Notes: generated by a model not told the origin, from the sequence alone. A DNA stretch of 28,225 nucleotides from IDS-8 sp964491485 (GCA_964491485.1 CAZBGV010000037.1:1-28225); one strand, 5' to 3'. Positions 6,996 through 18,034 are shown, numbered from the stretch's first letter. Made by a program: numbers and translations.

Positions 6996-9900
6996 CCTTG
7001 CGTGCCCAGGCAGACAGCGAGTCGAAGCAGGCGTACAGCGCGGGGACGATGAGCAGCGAGACGATCGTCGAGAAGGTGAGCCCGCCGATGATCGTCCGCG
7101 CCATCGGGAAGTAGGCCGGGCCGTCGCCGCCGACCTGGGTGGTGCTGACCGCAAGCGGCGCGAGGCCGACGACCGTCGTGGCGACGGTCATGAGAATCGG
7201 GCGCAGGCGGTCGCGGCCGCCGGCGACGATCGCCGCGTTACGGGCCATGCCCTGGCGGCGCAGCTGGTTGACCCGATCGATCAGGACGATGCCGTTGTTC
7301 ACCACGACGCCGATCAGGATCATGATGCCGATCGACGCCATGAACGTGAACGTGGTGCCGGTCGCGGCGAAGAACAGGAACACGCCGAACACGGAGAACA
7401 CGATCGAGCCCAGGATGATCGAGAACGGGAACAGCAGCGATTCGAACAGCGCGGCCATCACGAGGAAGATGCAGGCGATACCGAGCAGGATGTTCTGCAG
7501 CATCATCTGCTGGGTCTCGTCCTGGCGCTCGAAACCCTCCCCGAACTTCCAGGTGTAGCCGGGCGGCAGCTCGAACTCGTTCATCAGCTTCTCGACCTTC
7601 GGCTGCACGTCGCTCATGCCGGTGCCGTCGGCGAGGTTGGCTCGGAGCACCACGGCCGTCTGCCGATCGGTCCTGCGGATCGTGTCGGGGGAGGGGGCCA
7701 CGTCGAGCTCGGCAATGCTGCCGAGCGTGATGCGCCGCCCGCCGGCGGTGAAGAGCGGCAGCCCGGCGAGCTGATCGATGCTCTGCTTGTCGCTTTCGCG
7801 GAACGCGAGCCGCACCTCGACCTCGCCCTGGTCGCCGCGGAACTCGCGCAGGTTCTGCCCGCGCATCGCGATCGCGATCGCCTCGGCCACCTCCCTGGAG
7901 GAGAGGCCGACGGCGGCGGCACGCACCCGGTCCACGGTGACCCGCACCTCGCGGCGGCCGGATTCCGCATCGGAACGCACGCCCTGCAGCCCGCCGACCG
8001 TCGACAGCACGCGCACCACGTCTCGGGCGAGCTCGTTCAGCCGTTCCGTGGAATCGCCCGAAATCTGCAGGCTGAAGCCCTCGCCGCCGCCCTGCTGCTC
8101 GAACTCGAAGCTCGGCTTGCCGATCGCGATCGCGGGCAGCCCCTTCTGCACGCGCTCGATCACCTCCCGCGTGCCGAGCGTCGCCTCGTTTTCATCCGTG
8201 AGCAGGATGACGGACTGGGCGAATGCCGGCTCGTAGTACGTATAGACCGAGCGGACGTCGAGCTCCTCGCGGTGACCGAGCAGCCAGCCCTCGACGGTCC
8301 CGACGGCCGCTTCCACCTGCTCGAGCGGATGCTCGCCCTCGATGTGATAATTCATGTAAAGGCGCCGTCCGGCCTCCTGCGGGAAAGCGTCGAATTTCAC
8401 GAGCTGGAGCAGGAGCGGCAGCACGCCCGTGACACAGACCAGCACGATGCCGAGCGTGGTCCACCACGGATGCACGAGAATCCATTCCAGGCTGCGCGCG
8501 TAGCGCCGGGTCAGCCGCTGGATCCAGGCGCCCTCGGCCGCCGGCGGCGGCGGGGGAATGCGGGCAGCCAGCATCGGTACCAGCGTCTGCGCGACGATGA
8601 GCGAGGTCACGAGCGCCACGATGATCGTCACGGACACGTGCGTGAGGAAGATGCTGATGTCGGTCTTGGCGCCGAACATGACCGGCACGAACACGATGAT
8701 CGTGGTCGCGGTGCCGGCCAGCACCGCGAGACCCACCTCGCGGACGCCCGAGAGCGTCGCCTCGAACGGTCGTGCCGGATCCTGCGCGCGGCGGTGGAAT
8801 ATGCTTTCCACGATCACGACGGCGTTATCGACCAGCATGCCTACTGCGAGCATGAGCCCCATCATCGTCAGGATGTTCAGGCTCAACCCTGCGAAGTAGA
8901 GGACACCCAGGGTGATCGTCAGGGAAAACGGAATGCAGGCCGTGACGATCAGCGTCGACGGCAACTGCCGCAGGAACACGTAGAGCATCACGATCGCGAG
9001 CAGTGCGCCGATCAGTCCCTCTTTCAGCAGGTCGGACAGCGACTCGCGCACGTTGTCGGCCTGGTTGTCCAGGGCCAGGATGTTGATGCCCTGCATCTGC
9101 GGCAGCTCGCTGATTCTCGCGACTTCCGCCATCACGCGGTCCGTCACCTCCACCATGTTCGCGCCGGTGGATTTGCTGACGGCGATGCCGACCGCCGGGG
9201 AGCCGTCGAGGCGACGGCCGTAGTCGCGTTCCGGGCTGCGAAGCTCGACGCTCGCCACGTCGCCGAGACGCAGCCCATGGCCGTCGATCACGATGTTCTC
9301 GATGTCCTCGATCGACGCGAACTCGCCGCGCGGCCGCACGCTGAAGCGCTGCCCGCCGTCGGTGATCCGGCCGGCGCTGACCGCGAAGTTGCTGCGCTCC
9401 AGCAGCGCTCTCAGGCGGTTGATCGCGATGCCGTGCGCCGCCAGCCGGTCGGAATCAAGCAGGATCCGGATCTCCAGCGGGTCGATGCCCTGCAGCTCGA
9501 CCTTGGAGACGCCTTCGACGCGCTCGAGCGGACGCTTCACGAGCCGCTCCAGCATCTCGTAGCTGTGCGACAGGTCGCGCTCGCTCGAGATCCTGAGCTG
9601 CAGGATCGGCTGGTCGGCGAACGAGCCGGTGAACACGAGGATGCGGCGGACGTCCTCGGGCAGCGCGTGGCGGATCCCGTCCACCTTGGCGCGCGCCTCG
9701 ATGCCCTTCGTACCCATGCTCTGGCCCCAGTCGAACTCCAGCTGGATCTGCGACTGGCTCTCACTGGACGTCGATTGCATCTGCCTGACGCCCGAAAGCG
9801 TGGCGAGCGCTTCCTCGACCGGGCGGGTGATCAGCCGCTCGACTTCCTCGGGTGTCGAGCCCTCGTACGGGATCAGCACGAAGATCCCGGGGAACTCGAT

Positions 9901-10017
9901 GTCGGGGAACTGCTCGAGCGGCAGCAGGCGCGACGCGATCAGTCCGACCAGCGTGCACGCGACGAAGATCACGACGGTCGTGATCGGGCGCCGCATGGCG
10001 ATTTCCGTGTGCTTCAC
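6949..10017 (-). CDS. RND efflux permease subunit (HAE1/AcrB-like), second of a pair
   Basis: This encodes 1022 residues, a full-length inner-membrane RND pump. It opens with the typical MRRPITTVVIF transmembrane helix 1 and LEQFPDIEFP, followed by a large periplasmic loop, transmembrane helices 2-6, a second periplasmic loop and helices 8-12. The proton-relay segment of helix 4 reads GMLVDNAVVIVE (Asp397-Asn398), where AcrB has Asp-Asp. Helix 10 reads VVNNGIVLID (Asn907-Asn908), where AcrB has Lys940. This variant is common in one branch of the family, so the pump is probably functional but coupled differently from AcrB. It is the last gene of the operon, 4 bp after the first permease, and its end overlaps the convergent choice-of-anchor H gene. 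Drug or metabolite specificity cannot be predicted. Confidence 0.93.
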   Translation of the reverse strand: MKHTEIAMRRPITTVVIFVACTLVGLIASRLLPLEQFPDIEFPGIFVLIPYEGSTPEEVERLITRPVEEALATLSGVRQMQSTSSESQSQIQLEFDWGQSMGTKGIEARAKVDGIRHALPEDVRRILVFTGSFADQPILQLRISSERDLSHSYEMLERLVKRPLERVEGVSKVELQGIDPLEIRILLDSDRLAAHGIAINRLRALLERSNFAVSAGRITDGGQRFSVRPRGEFASIEDIENIVIDGHGLRLGDVASVELRSPERDYGRRLDGSPAVGIAVSKSTGANMVEVTDRVMAEVARISELPQMQGINILALDNQADNVRESLSDLLKEGLIGALLAIVMLYVFLRQLPSTLIVTACIPFSLTITLGVLYFAGLSLNILTMMGLMLAVGMLVDNAVVIVESIFHRRAQDPARPFEATLSGVREVGLAVLAGTATTIIVFVPVMFGAKTDISIFLTHVSVTIIVALVTSLIVAQTLVPMLAARIPPPPPAAEGAWIQRLTRRYARSLEWILVHPWWTTLGIVLVCVTGVLPLLLQLVKFDAFPQEAGRRLYMNYHIEGEHPLEQVEAAVGTVEGWLLGHREELDVRSVYTYYEPAFAQSVILLTDENEATLGTREVIERVQKGLPAIAIGKPSFEFEQQGGGEGFSLQISGDSTERLNELARDVVRVLSTVGGLQGVRSDAESGRREVRVTVDRVRAAAVGLSSREVAEAIAIAMRGQNLREFRGDQGEVEVRLAFRESDKQSIDQLAGLPLFTAGGRRITLGSIAELDVAPSPDTIRRTDRQTAVVLRANLADGTGMSDVQPKVEKLMNEFELPPGYTWKFGEGFERQDETQQMMLQNILLGIACIFLVMAALFESLLFPFSIILGSIVFSVFGVFLFFAATGTTFTFMASIGIMILIGVVVNNGIVLIDRVNQLRRQGMARNAAIVAGGRDRLRPILMTVATTVVGLAPLAVSTTQVGGDGPAYFPMARTIIGGLTFSTIVSLLIVPALYACFDSLSAWARKVMRTARAVPLARPAS

Positions 10018-10021
10018 GGCG

Positions 10022-13234
<3,213 letters not shown>

Positions 13235-13243
13235 GAGGTCACC

Positions 13244-14365
13244 CTAGTGGTCCTGGCCGGCGGCGGAAGTGCCGCCGCTCGCCAGGGTACCGGCCGTCGC
13301 GGTGTCGTTGATCACGCTGACGCGCGATCCCTCCTTGAGGCCGGCCTGGCCGACGAGCACGAAGCGCTCGTTCTGGCCAAGTCCGTCGAGGATCTCGACG
13401 CGGCCGGCGTTCGCGTAACCGGTCTGCACGCTGCGCCGATGGGCGGTGCCTTCCTCCACGACGTACACGATCGACTCGCCGGCGTCTTCCAGGATGGCGC
13501 TGCGCGGGATCTGCAGCGCGTTCACGTGGGTGTCGTAGACGACGTCGACCCGCCCGAACATGCCCGGACGCAGCCGGCGGGTCGGATCGTCGATCTCGAT
13601 CGTCACCTTGAACGTGCCGGTCGCCGGGTCGATGACGGGGCTGATGCGCGCGACGATGCCCTGGAAAGTCACGTCCCGCTGCGCGTCCACGTGCAGCGTC
13701 GCCGACTGGCCGGCCGCGAGGTTCCGGTATTCGCGCTCGGGCACGTGCAGGTAGGCGATCAGCGGCTCGAGGCTCGTCACATGGAAAACGGGGGCGTCGA
13801 CGGGCAGGGTGTTGCCCACCTTGATCAGGCGCTCGTCGATCACGCCGTCGATGGGCGCGCGGATCTCCGTATAGCTGAGCTGGAGCTTCGTCAGGTTGAA
13901 GCTCGCCCGCAGCGCTTCCGTCTCGTAGAGGATCTTCTCGAAATCCCCCTGGCTGATGATGCCGCGCTCCTTGAGATCGACGTTGCGCGAGTAATCCCGC
14001 TCGAGCTTGCGCAGGTTCGCTTCCGCCTGCTGCATCTCGTAGCGCAGGCGCTCGCCGTCGAGCCGCGCGAGCACCTGGCCTTCGTGCACGGCCTGGCCCT
14101 CCTCGACCAGGATTTCCAGCACCTCGCCCCCGACCTTGGCGACCACCTGCGCCTCGGCAAAGGCCTCGATCGGCGCCGTGCTGGAATACACGGCGACGAT
14201 GTCGCCGCGGGTGGCCGTGGCCGTTTCCACCGGGATCGCGGGCGCCTCGTCTTTGTTCTCCGCCCCCGCTTTCGAAGCGGCGTCGTCACCGCCCCGGCAC
14301 GCGGTGAGCGCGAGCGCCGCGAAGATGGCCCCGGCCATTCGGATCGACATCGTGTGTCCGCCCAT
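13244..14365 (-). CDS. RND efflux periplasmic adaptor (membrane fusion lipoprotein), second copy
   Basis: This encodes 373 residues of the HlyD/AcrA membrane-fusion family. A lipoprotein signal peptide ends in LTAC, followed by an acidic linker. The split lipoyl domain is seen in VVAKVGGEVLEILVEEGQAVHEGQVLARLDGERL. A short coiled-coil hairpin (about residues 105-150) comes next, then the second lipoyl half (IRAPIDGVIDERLIKVG), a beta-barrel and a membrane-proximal domain. It should bridge the permease to an outer-membrane channel from the periplasmic face of the inner membrane. The ATG at 14365 has GAGG 9 nt upstream. The in-frame ATG at 14350 is an equally plausible start and gives a more compact signal peptide. 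It lies 11 bp downstream of the first adaptor, and the two are recognisably related, probably by duplication. Confidence 0.9.
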   Translation of the reverse strand: MGGHTMSIRMAGAIFAALALTACRGGDDAASKAGAENKDEAPAIPVETATATRGDIVAVYSSTAPIEAFAEAQVVAKVGGEVLEILVEEGQAVHEGQVLARLDGERLRYEMQQAEANLRKLERDYSRNVDLKERGIISQGDFEKILYETEALRASFNLTKLQLSYTEIRAPIDGVIDERLIKVGNTLPVDAPVFHVTSLEPLIAYLHVPEREYRNLAAGQSATLHVDAQRDVTFQGIVARISPVIDPATGTFKVTIEIDDPTRRLRPGMFGRVDVVYDTHVNALQIPRSAILEDAGESIVYVVEEGTAHRRSVQTGYANAGRVEILDGLGQNERFVLVGQAGLKEGSRVSVINDTATAGTLASGGTSAAGQDH

Positions 14366-14376
14366 CGCTCGTTGCC

Positions 14377-15435
14377 TCAGCTCTGTGTGTCCCGACCGTC
14401 GCTCGCCGCGACCGGGCTGCCGTCGCGCAGGCTGCCCTGGCCCGCGATCACCACGGCATCGTTCGCCGCGAGACCGCCGGTGATTTCCGTGAGGTCACCG
14501 CGGCCGATGCCGATCTCCACCGGCCGGCGCCAGGCGGCGCCGTCGCGGACGACGTACACCACGTCCTTGCCGTCCTCGCGCAGCAGGGCGCGTGTCGGAA
14601 CGACCAGGGCCTGCTCGTGAGTCTCCCAGGCGATGGCGAAGCGTCCGAACATCCCCGGCGCCAGCACACCGTCCGCGTTGTCGACGTAGATCGTGGCGCG
14701 GAACGAGCCGTTGGCGGTATCGATGGTCGGGCTGACGCGGTCGATGCTGGCCGCAACGCGCGCGCCGGGCAGCGCGTCGACCGTGATCGTGACATCCTGG
14801 CCTTCGCGGATGCGCCCGACCTGGCTCTGCGGGATGTAAAGCTCGGCGACCAGCCGCCGGGTGTCGGCGATGCGGAACGCGGGCTCGCCTGCGGCGAGCC
14901 GCCAGCCCACCTTGACGCGCCGCTCCGCCAGCACGCCGTCGATGGTGGCGCGGATCGTCGTGTGCTCGAAGGCGAGGCGCTTCAGCTCGAAGGTCGCCGC
15001 GAGCGCGTCGCGATCGTACTGGCAGGTTTCGAACGCGGCGGCGCTGATCAGGCGGCGCTCGCGCAGGCGCGCCGCGCGCGCGAGCTCGCGCTCGGCCCGC
15101 TCGAAGTCGGCGCGCGCTTTGCGCATCTCGAGGCCCGCACGCTCGCCGTCGAGGCGCGCGAGCGGCTGGCCCGCGCGCACGCGGTCGCCTTCCTCGACGA
15201 GGATCTCCACGACCCGGCCTGCCGCCCGCGCGGGAACGACGGCGTCGCGATCCGCGGTCAGCGGGGCGGTGGCCGCGAACAGGGCGGCGATGTCGGTCCT
15301 CGCCGGGAGGGCCACCTCGACCGGCAGCGGGACCGCGGTATCGTCCCTGACCGCCCGCGCCTCGCCGGTCTGGCAGGCGCAGGCGAGGAGCCCGGAGGCA
15401 CCGGCCACGATGAGAACGAGCAGTCGATATCGCAT
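14377..15435 (-). CDS. RND efflux periplasmic adaptor (membrane fusion lipoprotein), first copy
   Basis: This encodes 352 residues and is the promoter-proximal gene of the efflux operon. The signal peptide ends in LLAC/CACQ, suggesting a lipoprotein. The first lipoyl half is VVPARAAGRVVEILVEEGDRVRAGQPLARLDGERA. A helical hairpin rich in Arg, Ala and Glu follows, then the second lipoyl half (IRATIDGVLAERRVKVGW) and the barrel domain. The start is well supported by AAAGGA 8 nt upstream. The operon encodes no TolC-like outer-membrane factor and no regulator, so the outer-membrane channel must be supplied from elsewhere. Having two adaptors with two permeases suggests either a mixed assembly or two pumps expressed together. 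Confidence 0.9.
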   Translation of the reverse strand: MRYRLLVLIVAGASGLLACACQTGEARAVRDDTAVPLPVEVALPARTDIAALFAATAPLTADRDAVVPARAAGRVVEILVEEGDRVRAGQPLARLDGERAGLEMRKARADFERAERELARAARLRERRLISAAAFETCQYDRDALAATFELKRLAFEHTTIRATIDGVLAERRVKVGWRLAAGEPAFRIADTRRLVAELYIPQSQVGRIREGQDVTITVDALPGARVAASIDRVSPTIDTANGSFRATIYVDNADGVLAPGMFGRFAIAWETHEQALVVPTRALLREDGKDVVYVVRDGAAWRRPVEIGIGRGDLTEITGGLAANDAVVIAGQGSLRDGSPVAASDGRDTQS

Positions 15436-15453
15436 GTCGGCGGTCCTTTGCAG

Positions 15454-15467
15454 TCGATCCCGATCGA
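15454..15467. repeat. Short inverted repeat in the efflux operon leader
   Basis: TCGATC at 15454-15459 and GATCGA at 15462-15467 form 6-bp inverted arms separated by 2 bp, between the putative operator and the ribosome binding site of the first adaptor gene. It could be a secondary regulator half-site or chance. Confidence 0.25.
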
Positions 15468-15498
15468 TTTACTGTTGTAGTTGAGTATAACAGTAGAT
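15467..15498. promoter_or_regulatory. Palindromic operator overlapping the efflux operon promoter
   Basis: Perfect 7-bp arms TACTGTT (15470-15476) and AACAGTA (15489-15495) are centred at 15482.5. Symmetry extends outward (AT...AT) and partly inward (TA...TA), giving about 12 of 16 symmetric pairs over 32 bp. The site is AT-rich in a roughly 70% GC background and covers the -10 and transcription start of the efflux operon. Its size and position are those expected for a TetR-type repressor site. No regulator gene lies nearby in the window. Confidence 0.6.
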
Positions 15499-15511
15499 AA
15501 CTCCGACGCAA
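15484..15511 (-). promoter_or_regulatory. Promoter of the RND efflux operon
   Basis: On the minus strand, -10 TATACT lies at 15489-15484 (5 of 6 consensus) and -35 TTGCGT at 15511-15506 (TTG core), with a 16-nt spacer. The predicted transcription start near 15477 falls inside the palindromic operator and leaves a leader of about 40 nt before the AAAGGA ribosome binding site. Confidence 0.55.
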
Positions 15512-15594
15512 GCGCGCCGCGGGCGCGGCGGCGGGCCCGGCGTCGGGAAGCGGGTCGCGGAGATCAGATGCCGGGAGACGGGATTGCGGATGCG

Positions 15595-15610
15595 CCGGCC
15601 GGCCGGCCGG
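15595..15610. repeat. CCGG x4 self-complementary tract
   Basis: Four tandem CCGG units form a 16-bp perfect palindrome in the 208-bp gap between the FAD oxidoreductase gene and the efflux promoter. In RNA it could form a hairpin that helps separate the two transcripts. No T-run follows. Confidence 0.4.
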
Positions 15611-15643
15611 GGAGCGGCGGCCCGCCGGGCGCGGCGGCGGGTT

Positions 15644-17005
15644 TCAGTTGAAGTACTGCAGCAGGAACGGGTTCATCAGGCGGTTGTCGGGATCGAGCTG
15701 GCGGCGGATCCGGCGGAAGAAGTCGAGCCGGCTCCCGAACGCCTCGCGGCAGTAGGCGGCCGCGAGGCCGCGCGTCTGGTTGAAGAAGGGCATGCCGCCC
15801 CATTGCTGGGCGAACTCGGCGAAATCGAGCACGAAATCCTCCCAGCCCCTGGCCTGCGTCGATACCGCAGAGAGGGCGAACATCGGCTCGTCGAACGAAG
15901 GCGACAGGAGCGCCGAGCGGTCGCGGGCGACGCGGAAACCCAAAGTCGGCAGGTCGCAGCGGAATCCCGATTGCTTGCGCAGCCTGAGGCAGAACTCCCG
16001 ATACGCCTGCACCACGATCGCGAAATCCGCGGCCGGGAACACCCAGGTCGAATAGTTCAGCGCCGGTTGCCGGTCGGCACGGTCGCCGTGCGGCGCGGCG
16101 GTCGCGTTGCTGCCGGAGCTCACGAAGCGGTTGTTGACGATGCCCTGCGTCATGCGACTGATCTCGTCGATGATCCGGTAACGCACGCCGGAGACCGGCA
16201 CGATGCGGTTGAGCGACTTGAATACGTGCGGCAGGACCGTGCTCTCACCCCAGTCCTTGATCTTCCACGGGATGCGGTGCGTGACCGCCGGCTCGCGCGT
16301 GTAGCGGCGCAGGTCGAGATAGACGCGGTCGCGGAACGGCATCAAATAGAACTTGACGCCGATGTCCGTGCGGCAGAGCCGCTCCGCCGCCGCGGCGAAT
16401 TGCTCGATCGTGCAGCGGCGATGCGCGACGGCGAACGGTGTGATCGGGCGCACCTTGAGCGTGATCTCGCAGATCGTCCCCAGCATGCCGTAGCTCAGGC
16501 GGAACGCGTTCAGCAGGTTCTGCTTGTCACGCGAAATCTCGAGCAGGCGGCCGGAAGGAGTGATGACCTTCATCGACAGCGCCTGTGCGGCGAAGAAGCC
16601 GCCGTCGCTGATGTTGGGGCCGATGCAGCCGCCCGCGATCGCGCCGCCCACGGTGCGTCCCGCGAGGTCGTGACCGCCCGCGAGCTCGAGCCCGTGATGG
16701 GCGAGGGCGCTCGCCAGCCGCCCGAGCCGCACGCCGGGCTGCACGACGGCGGTATCCTCGTATGCGTCGATGTTGACGATCTCGTCGAACGCCGACATGT
16801 CGATCACGGTGCCGGCAGTCGCGGCGATGCAGTCGGTGGACGAGCTTCCTGCGCCCATCGGGCGGAACGGCGGCGCATACGGCGAGCCCGGCGCCAGGCA
16901 TTCGCGCAGCTCTTTCAGCGTGCGGGGACGGATCACGGACGGCGGCATGACCGCGCGTCGATTGAAACGCGCGGAATCGCGCAGCTTCAGCTGTTTGGCA
17001 GGCAT
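15644..17005 (-). CDS. FAD-binding (PCMH-type) oxidoreductase under a c-di-GMP riboswitch
   Basis: This encodes 453 residues of the vanillyl-alcohol-oxidase / aldonolactone-oxidase superfamily. The N-terminal PCMH FAD domain (about 25-205) has the pyrophosphate loop PMGAGSSSTD at 49-58, GHDLAGRTVGGAIAGGCIGPN, and YGMLGTICEITLKV. The C-terminus ends with the family-style DPDNRLMNPFLL. The loop that carries a flavin-linking His in aldonolactone oxidases (GxGHS) reads GAGSS here, so covalent flavin attachment at that site is unlikely. There is no signal peptide or membrane segment, so it is probably cytosolic. The substrate is unknown: a sugar lactone, an alcohol or another small molecule are all possible. 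Upstream lies a GEMM-I riboswitch in the same orientation, so expression is predicted to respond to c-di-GMP. The efflux operon downstream has its own promoter. Confidence 0.87.
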   Translation of the reverse strand: MPAKQLKLRDSARFNRRAVMPPSVIRPRTLKELRECLAPGSPYAPPFRPMGAGSSSTDCIAATAGTVIDMSAFDEIVNIDAYEDTAVVQPGVRLGRLASALAHHGLELAGGHDLAGRTVGGAIAGGCIGPNISDGGFFAAQALSMKVITPSGRLLEISRDKQNLLNAFRLSYGMLGTICEITLKVRPITPFAVAHRRCTIEQFAAAAERLCRTDIGVKFYLMPFRDRVYLDLRRYTREPAVTHRIPWKIKDWGESTVLPHVFKSLNRIVPVSGVRYRIIDEISRMTQGIVNNRFVSSGSNATAAPHGDRADRQPALNYSTWVFPAADFAIVVQAYREFCLRLRKQSGFRCDLPTLGFRVARDRSALLSPSFDEPMFALSAVSTQARGWEDFVLDFAEFAQQWGGMPFFNQTRGLAAAYCREAFGSRLDFFRRIRRQLDPDNRLMNPFLLQYFN

Positions 17006-17111
17006 CTACCTGAGCTCCCTGGCCGATACGAGGCAACGCTCGCAAGCGGACCCGCAGCGGGGAAGCGCAGGGGCGGGCGGCGGGCAAATCGGGTACCCTG
17101 CCGCGACGCAA

Positions 17112-17133
17112 TGCCGGTGAGATCGCATCGGCA
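17112..17133 (-). promoter_or_regulatory. Candidate expression-platform hairpin overlapping the aptamer 3' end
   Basis: TGCCG at 17133-17129 (minus strand) can pair with CGGCA at 17116-17112. The first arm is also the GTTGCCG segment at the 3' edge of the c-di-GMP aptamer, so the two pairings may exclude each other. No terminator U-tract lies between here and the ATG at 17005, so control might act through translation or Rho. This is inference. Confidence 0.35.
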
Positions 17134-17213
17134 ACCCCGCTGTCATAGGTTTCCCCTTAGACCGGTGGCTTTGCGACCCCCTCTTTCGAAGGGTGTGCCT
17201 TTTTCGAACGCCC
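17121..17213 (-). ncRNA. c-di-GMP-I (GEMM-I) riboswitch aptamer
   Basis: Read on the minus strand, the segment contains the conserved GEMM-I blocks in order. AAAGGCACACC is followed by a P2 hairpin capped by the tetraloop in TTCGAAAGAG, and then GGTCGCAAAGCC closes P2 (17199-17167). A P3 stem-loop (about 17166-17135) follows, beginning CCGGTCTAAGG and closing CCTATGACAGCGG, and then GGTTGCCG. The CUAAG/UAUG pair in P3 matches the 11-nt receptor for the GAAA tetraloop in P2, as expected of this fold. The G equivalent to G20 of the Vibrio cholerae Vc2 aptamer and the A in GCAAAGCC (A47) are present. Two deviations from Vc2 are GGCACACC for GGCAAACC and GGTCGC for GGACGC. P1 is less clear. The riboswitch ends about 115 nt before the FAD oxidoreductase ATG. 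Confidence 0.88.
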
Positions 17214-17217
17214 GCAG

Positions 17218-17246
17218 ATCGTTGCACACCCCTCGGACGGGGTCAA
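17218..17246 (-). promoter_or_regulatory. Candidate promoter for the riboswitch and FAD oxidoreductase transcript
   Basis: On the minus strand, TTGACC (17246-17241, 5 of 6 of the -35 consensus) is followed after 17 nt by AACGAT (17223-17218, a weak -10). The predicted start near 17211 falls at the 5' edge of the aptamer. A perfect TTGACA lies further upstream at 17277-17272 but lacks a good -10. Confidence 0.35.
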
Positions 17247-17317
17247 CGCGGAAACGGAAGCGGTCGGAAATTGTCAAATCGAAATTCATCCGTCCGGACA
17301 ACAAAAGGAACAACGTG

Positions 17318-18034
17318 ATGCCAAACGTCTCCCGGTTTTTGCTCGCCGTTACCCTGGTCGCCCTCGCCGCGCCGGCGCTGCCGGCGGAGCCCGCGGCTCC
17401 GCGCAGCATTTCGGTCACCGGGCAGGGCGCGGCGTCGGGCAAGCCCGACATCGCGACCCTCGACGCGGGCGTACAGACGTTCGCCGCCACGGTCGTCGAG
17501 GCGAGCCGCGACAACCAGGCGGTCGTGGACCGGATCTTCGCGGCGCTGGAGAAGCAGGGCATCGCGGAGAAGGACATCCAGACGGCCAACTACAGCATCT
17601 GGCCCGAGCAGCAAATGCCGCGCGGCGAGACGAGCGGCACGCCGCGCATCACCGGTTACCGCGTCTCGAATACGGTGCACGTCAAGGTGCGTGACATCGA
17701 GGCGGTCGGCAAGGTGCTCGCCGCGGTCACCGATGCCGGCGCGAATTCCGTGAACGGCATCCAGTTCGGCGTGGAGAATACCGATGCGCTCGAGGCCGAG
17801 GCGCGGCGGCTCGCCATGGCCGATGCCCGGAGCAGGGCGCAGTCGCTCGCCGAGCTCGCGGGCGTCGAGCTCGGGGAGGTGCTCACCCTCTCGATGTCGA
17901 GCAGCCCGGGCTATCCGCGCCCCTACGCCATGGCCCGCATGGAGATGGCGGACGCGGGCGCGCCGGTTCCGGGCATCGCGCCGGGAGAGCAGAGCGTCAT
18001 GGTGAGCCTGCACGTGACCTACGCGATTCGTTGA
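17318..18034 (+). CDS. SIMPL domain-containing (DUF541) periplasmic protein
   Basis: This encodes 238 residues: a signal peptide (about 1-23, cleavage after LPA) and then a complete SIMPL/DUF541 domain. Its signature segments are ISVTGQGAASGKPDIATLDAGVQTFA, the TANYSIWPEQ strand and VSNTVHVKVRDIEAVGKVL. Proteins of this family are exported (BP26/OMP28 of Brucella, YggE of E. coli) and have been linked to oligomeric channel-like assemblies and stress phenotypes, but no reaction is established. The start is fixed by AAAAGGA 8 nt upstream. The frame is open far upstream only because that stretch is antisense to the FAD oxidoreductase. The gene diverges from the riboswitch-controlled oxidoreductase and is followed, 113 bp later, by tamA. 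Confidence 0.93.
   Translation: MPNVSRFLLAVTLVALAAPALPAEPAAPRSISVTGQGAASGKPDIATLDAGVQTFAATVVEASRDNQAVVDRIFAALEKQGIAEKDIQTANYSIWPEQQMPRGETSGTPRITGYRVSNTVHVKVRDIEAVGKVLAAVTDAGANSVNGIQFGVENTDALEAEARRLAMADARSRAQSLAELAGVELGEVLTLSMSSSPGYPRPYAMARMEMADAGAPVPGIAPGEQSVMVSLHVTYAIR

Noticed and set aside
15472..15493. CTGT...ACAG in the efflux promoter considered as a LexA (SOS) box
   Set aside because: The LexA consensus needs 8 nt between CTGT and ACAG. Here there are 14, so the spacing is wrong.
17184..17208. TTTCGAA direct repeat 18 bp apart, first read as a possible operator
   Set aside because: Both copies are explained by the riboswitch. One is the P2 tetraloop region and the other is the segment just 5' of the GGCACACC block.
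17006..17227. 73-codon open frame on the minus strand between the riboswitch and the oxidoreductase
   Set aside because: It overlaps the structured aptamer, is basic and low-complexity, and lacks a ribosome binding site. The RNA structure is the better explanation.
17271..17276. TTGTCA as a -35 for the SIMPL gene
   Set aside because: No acceptable -10 is found 16-18 nt downstream.
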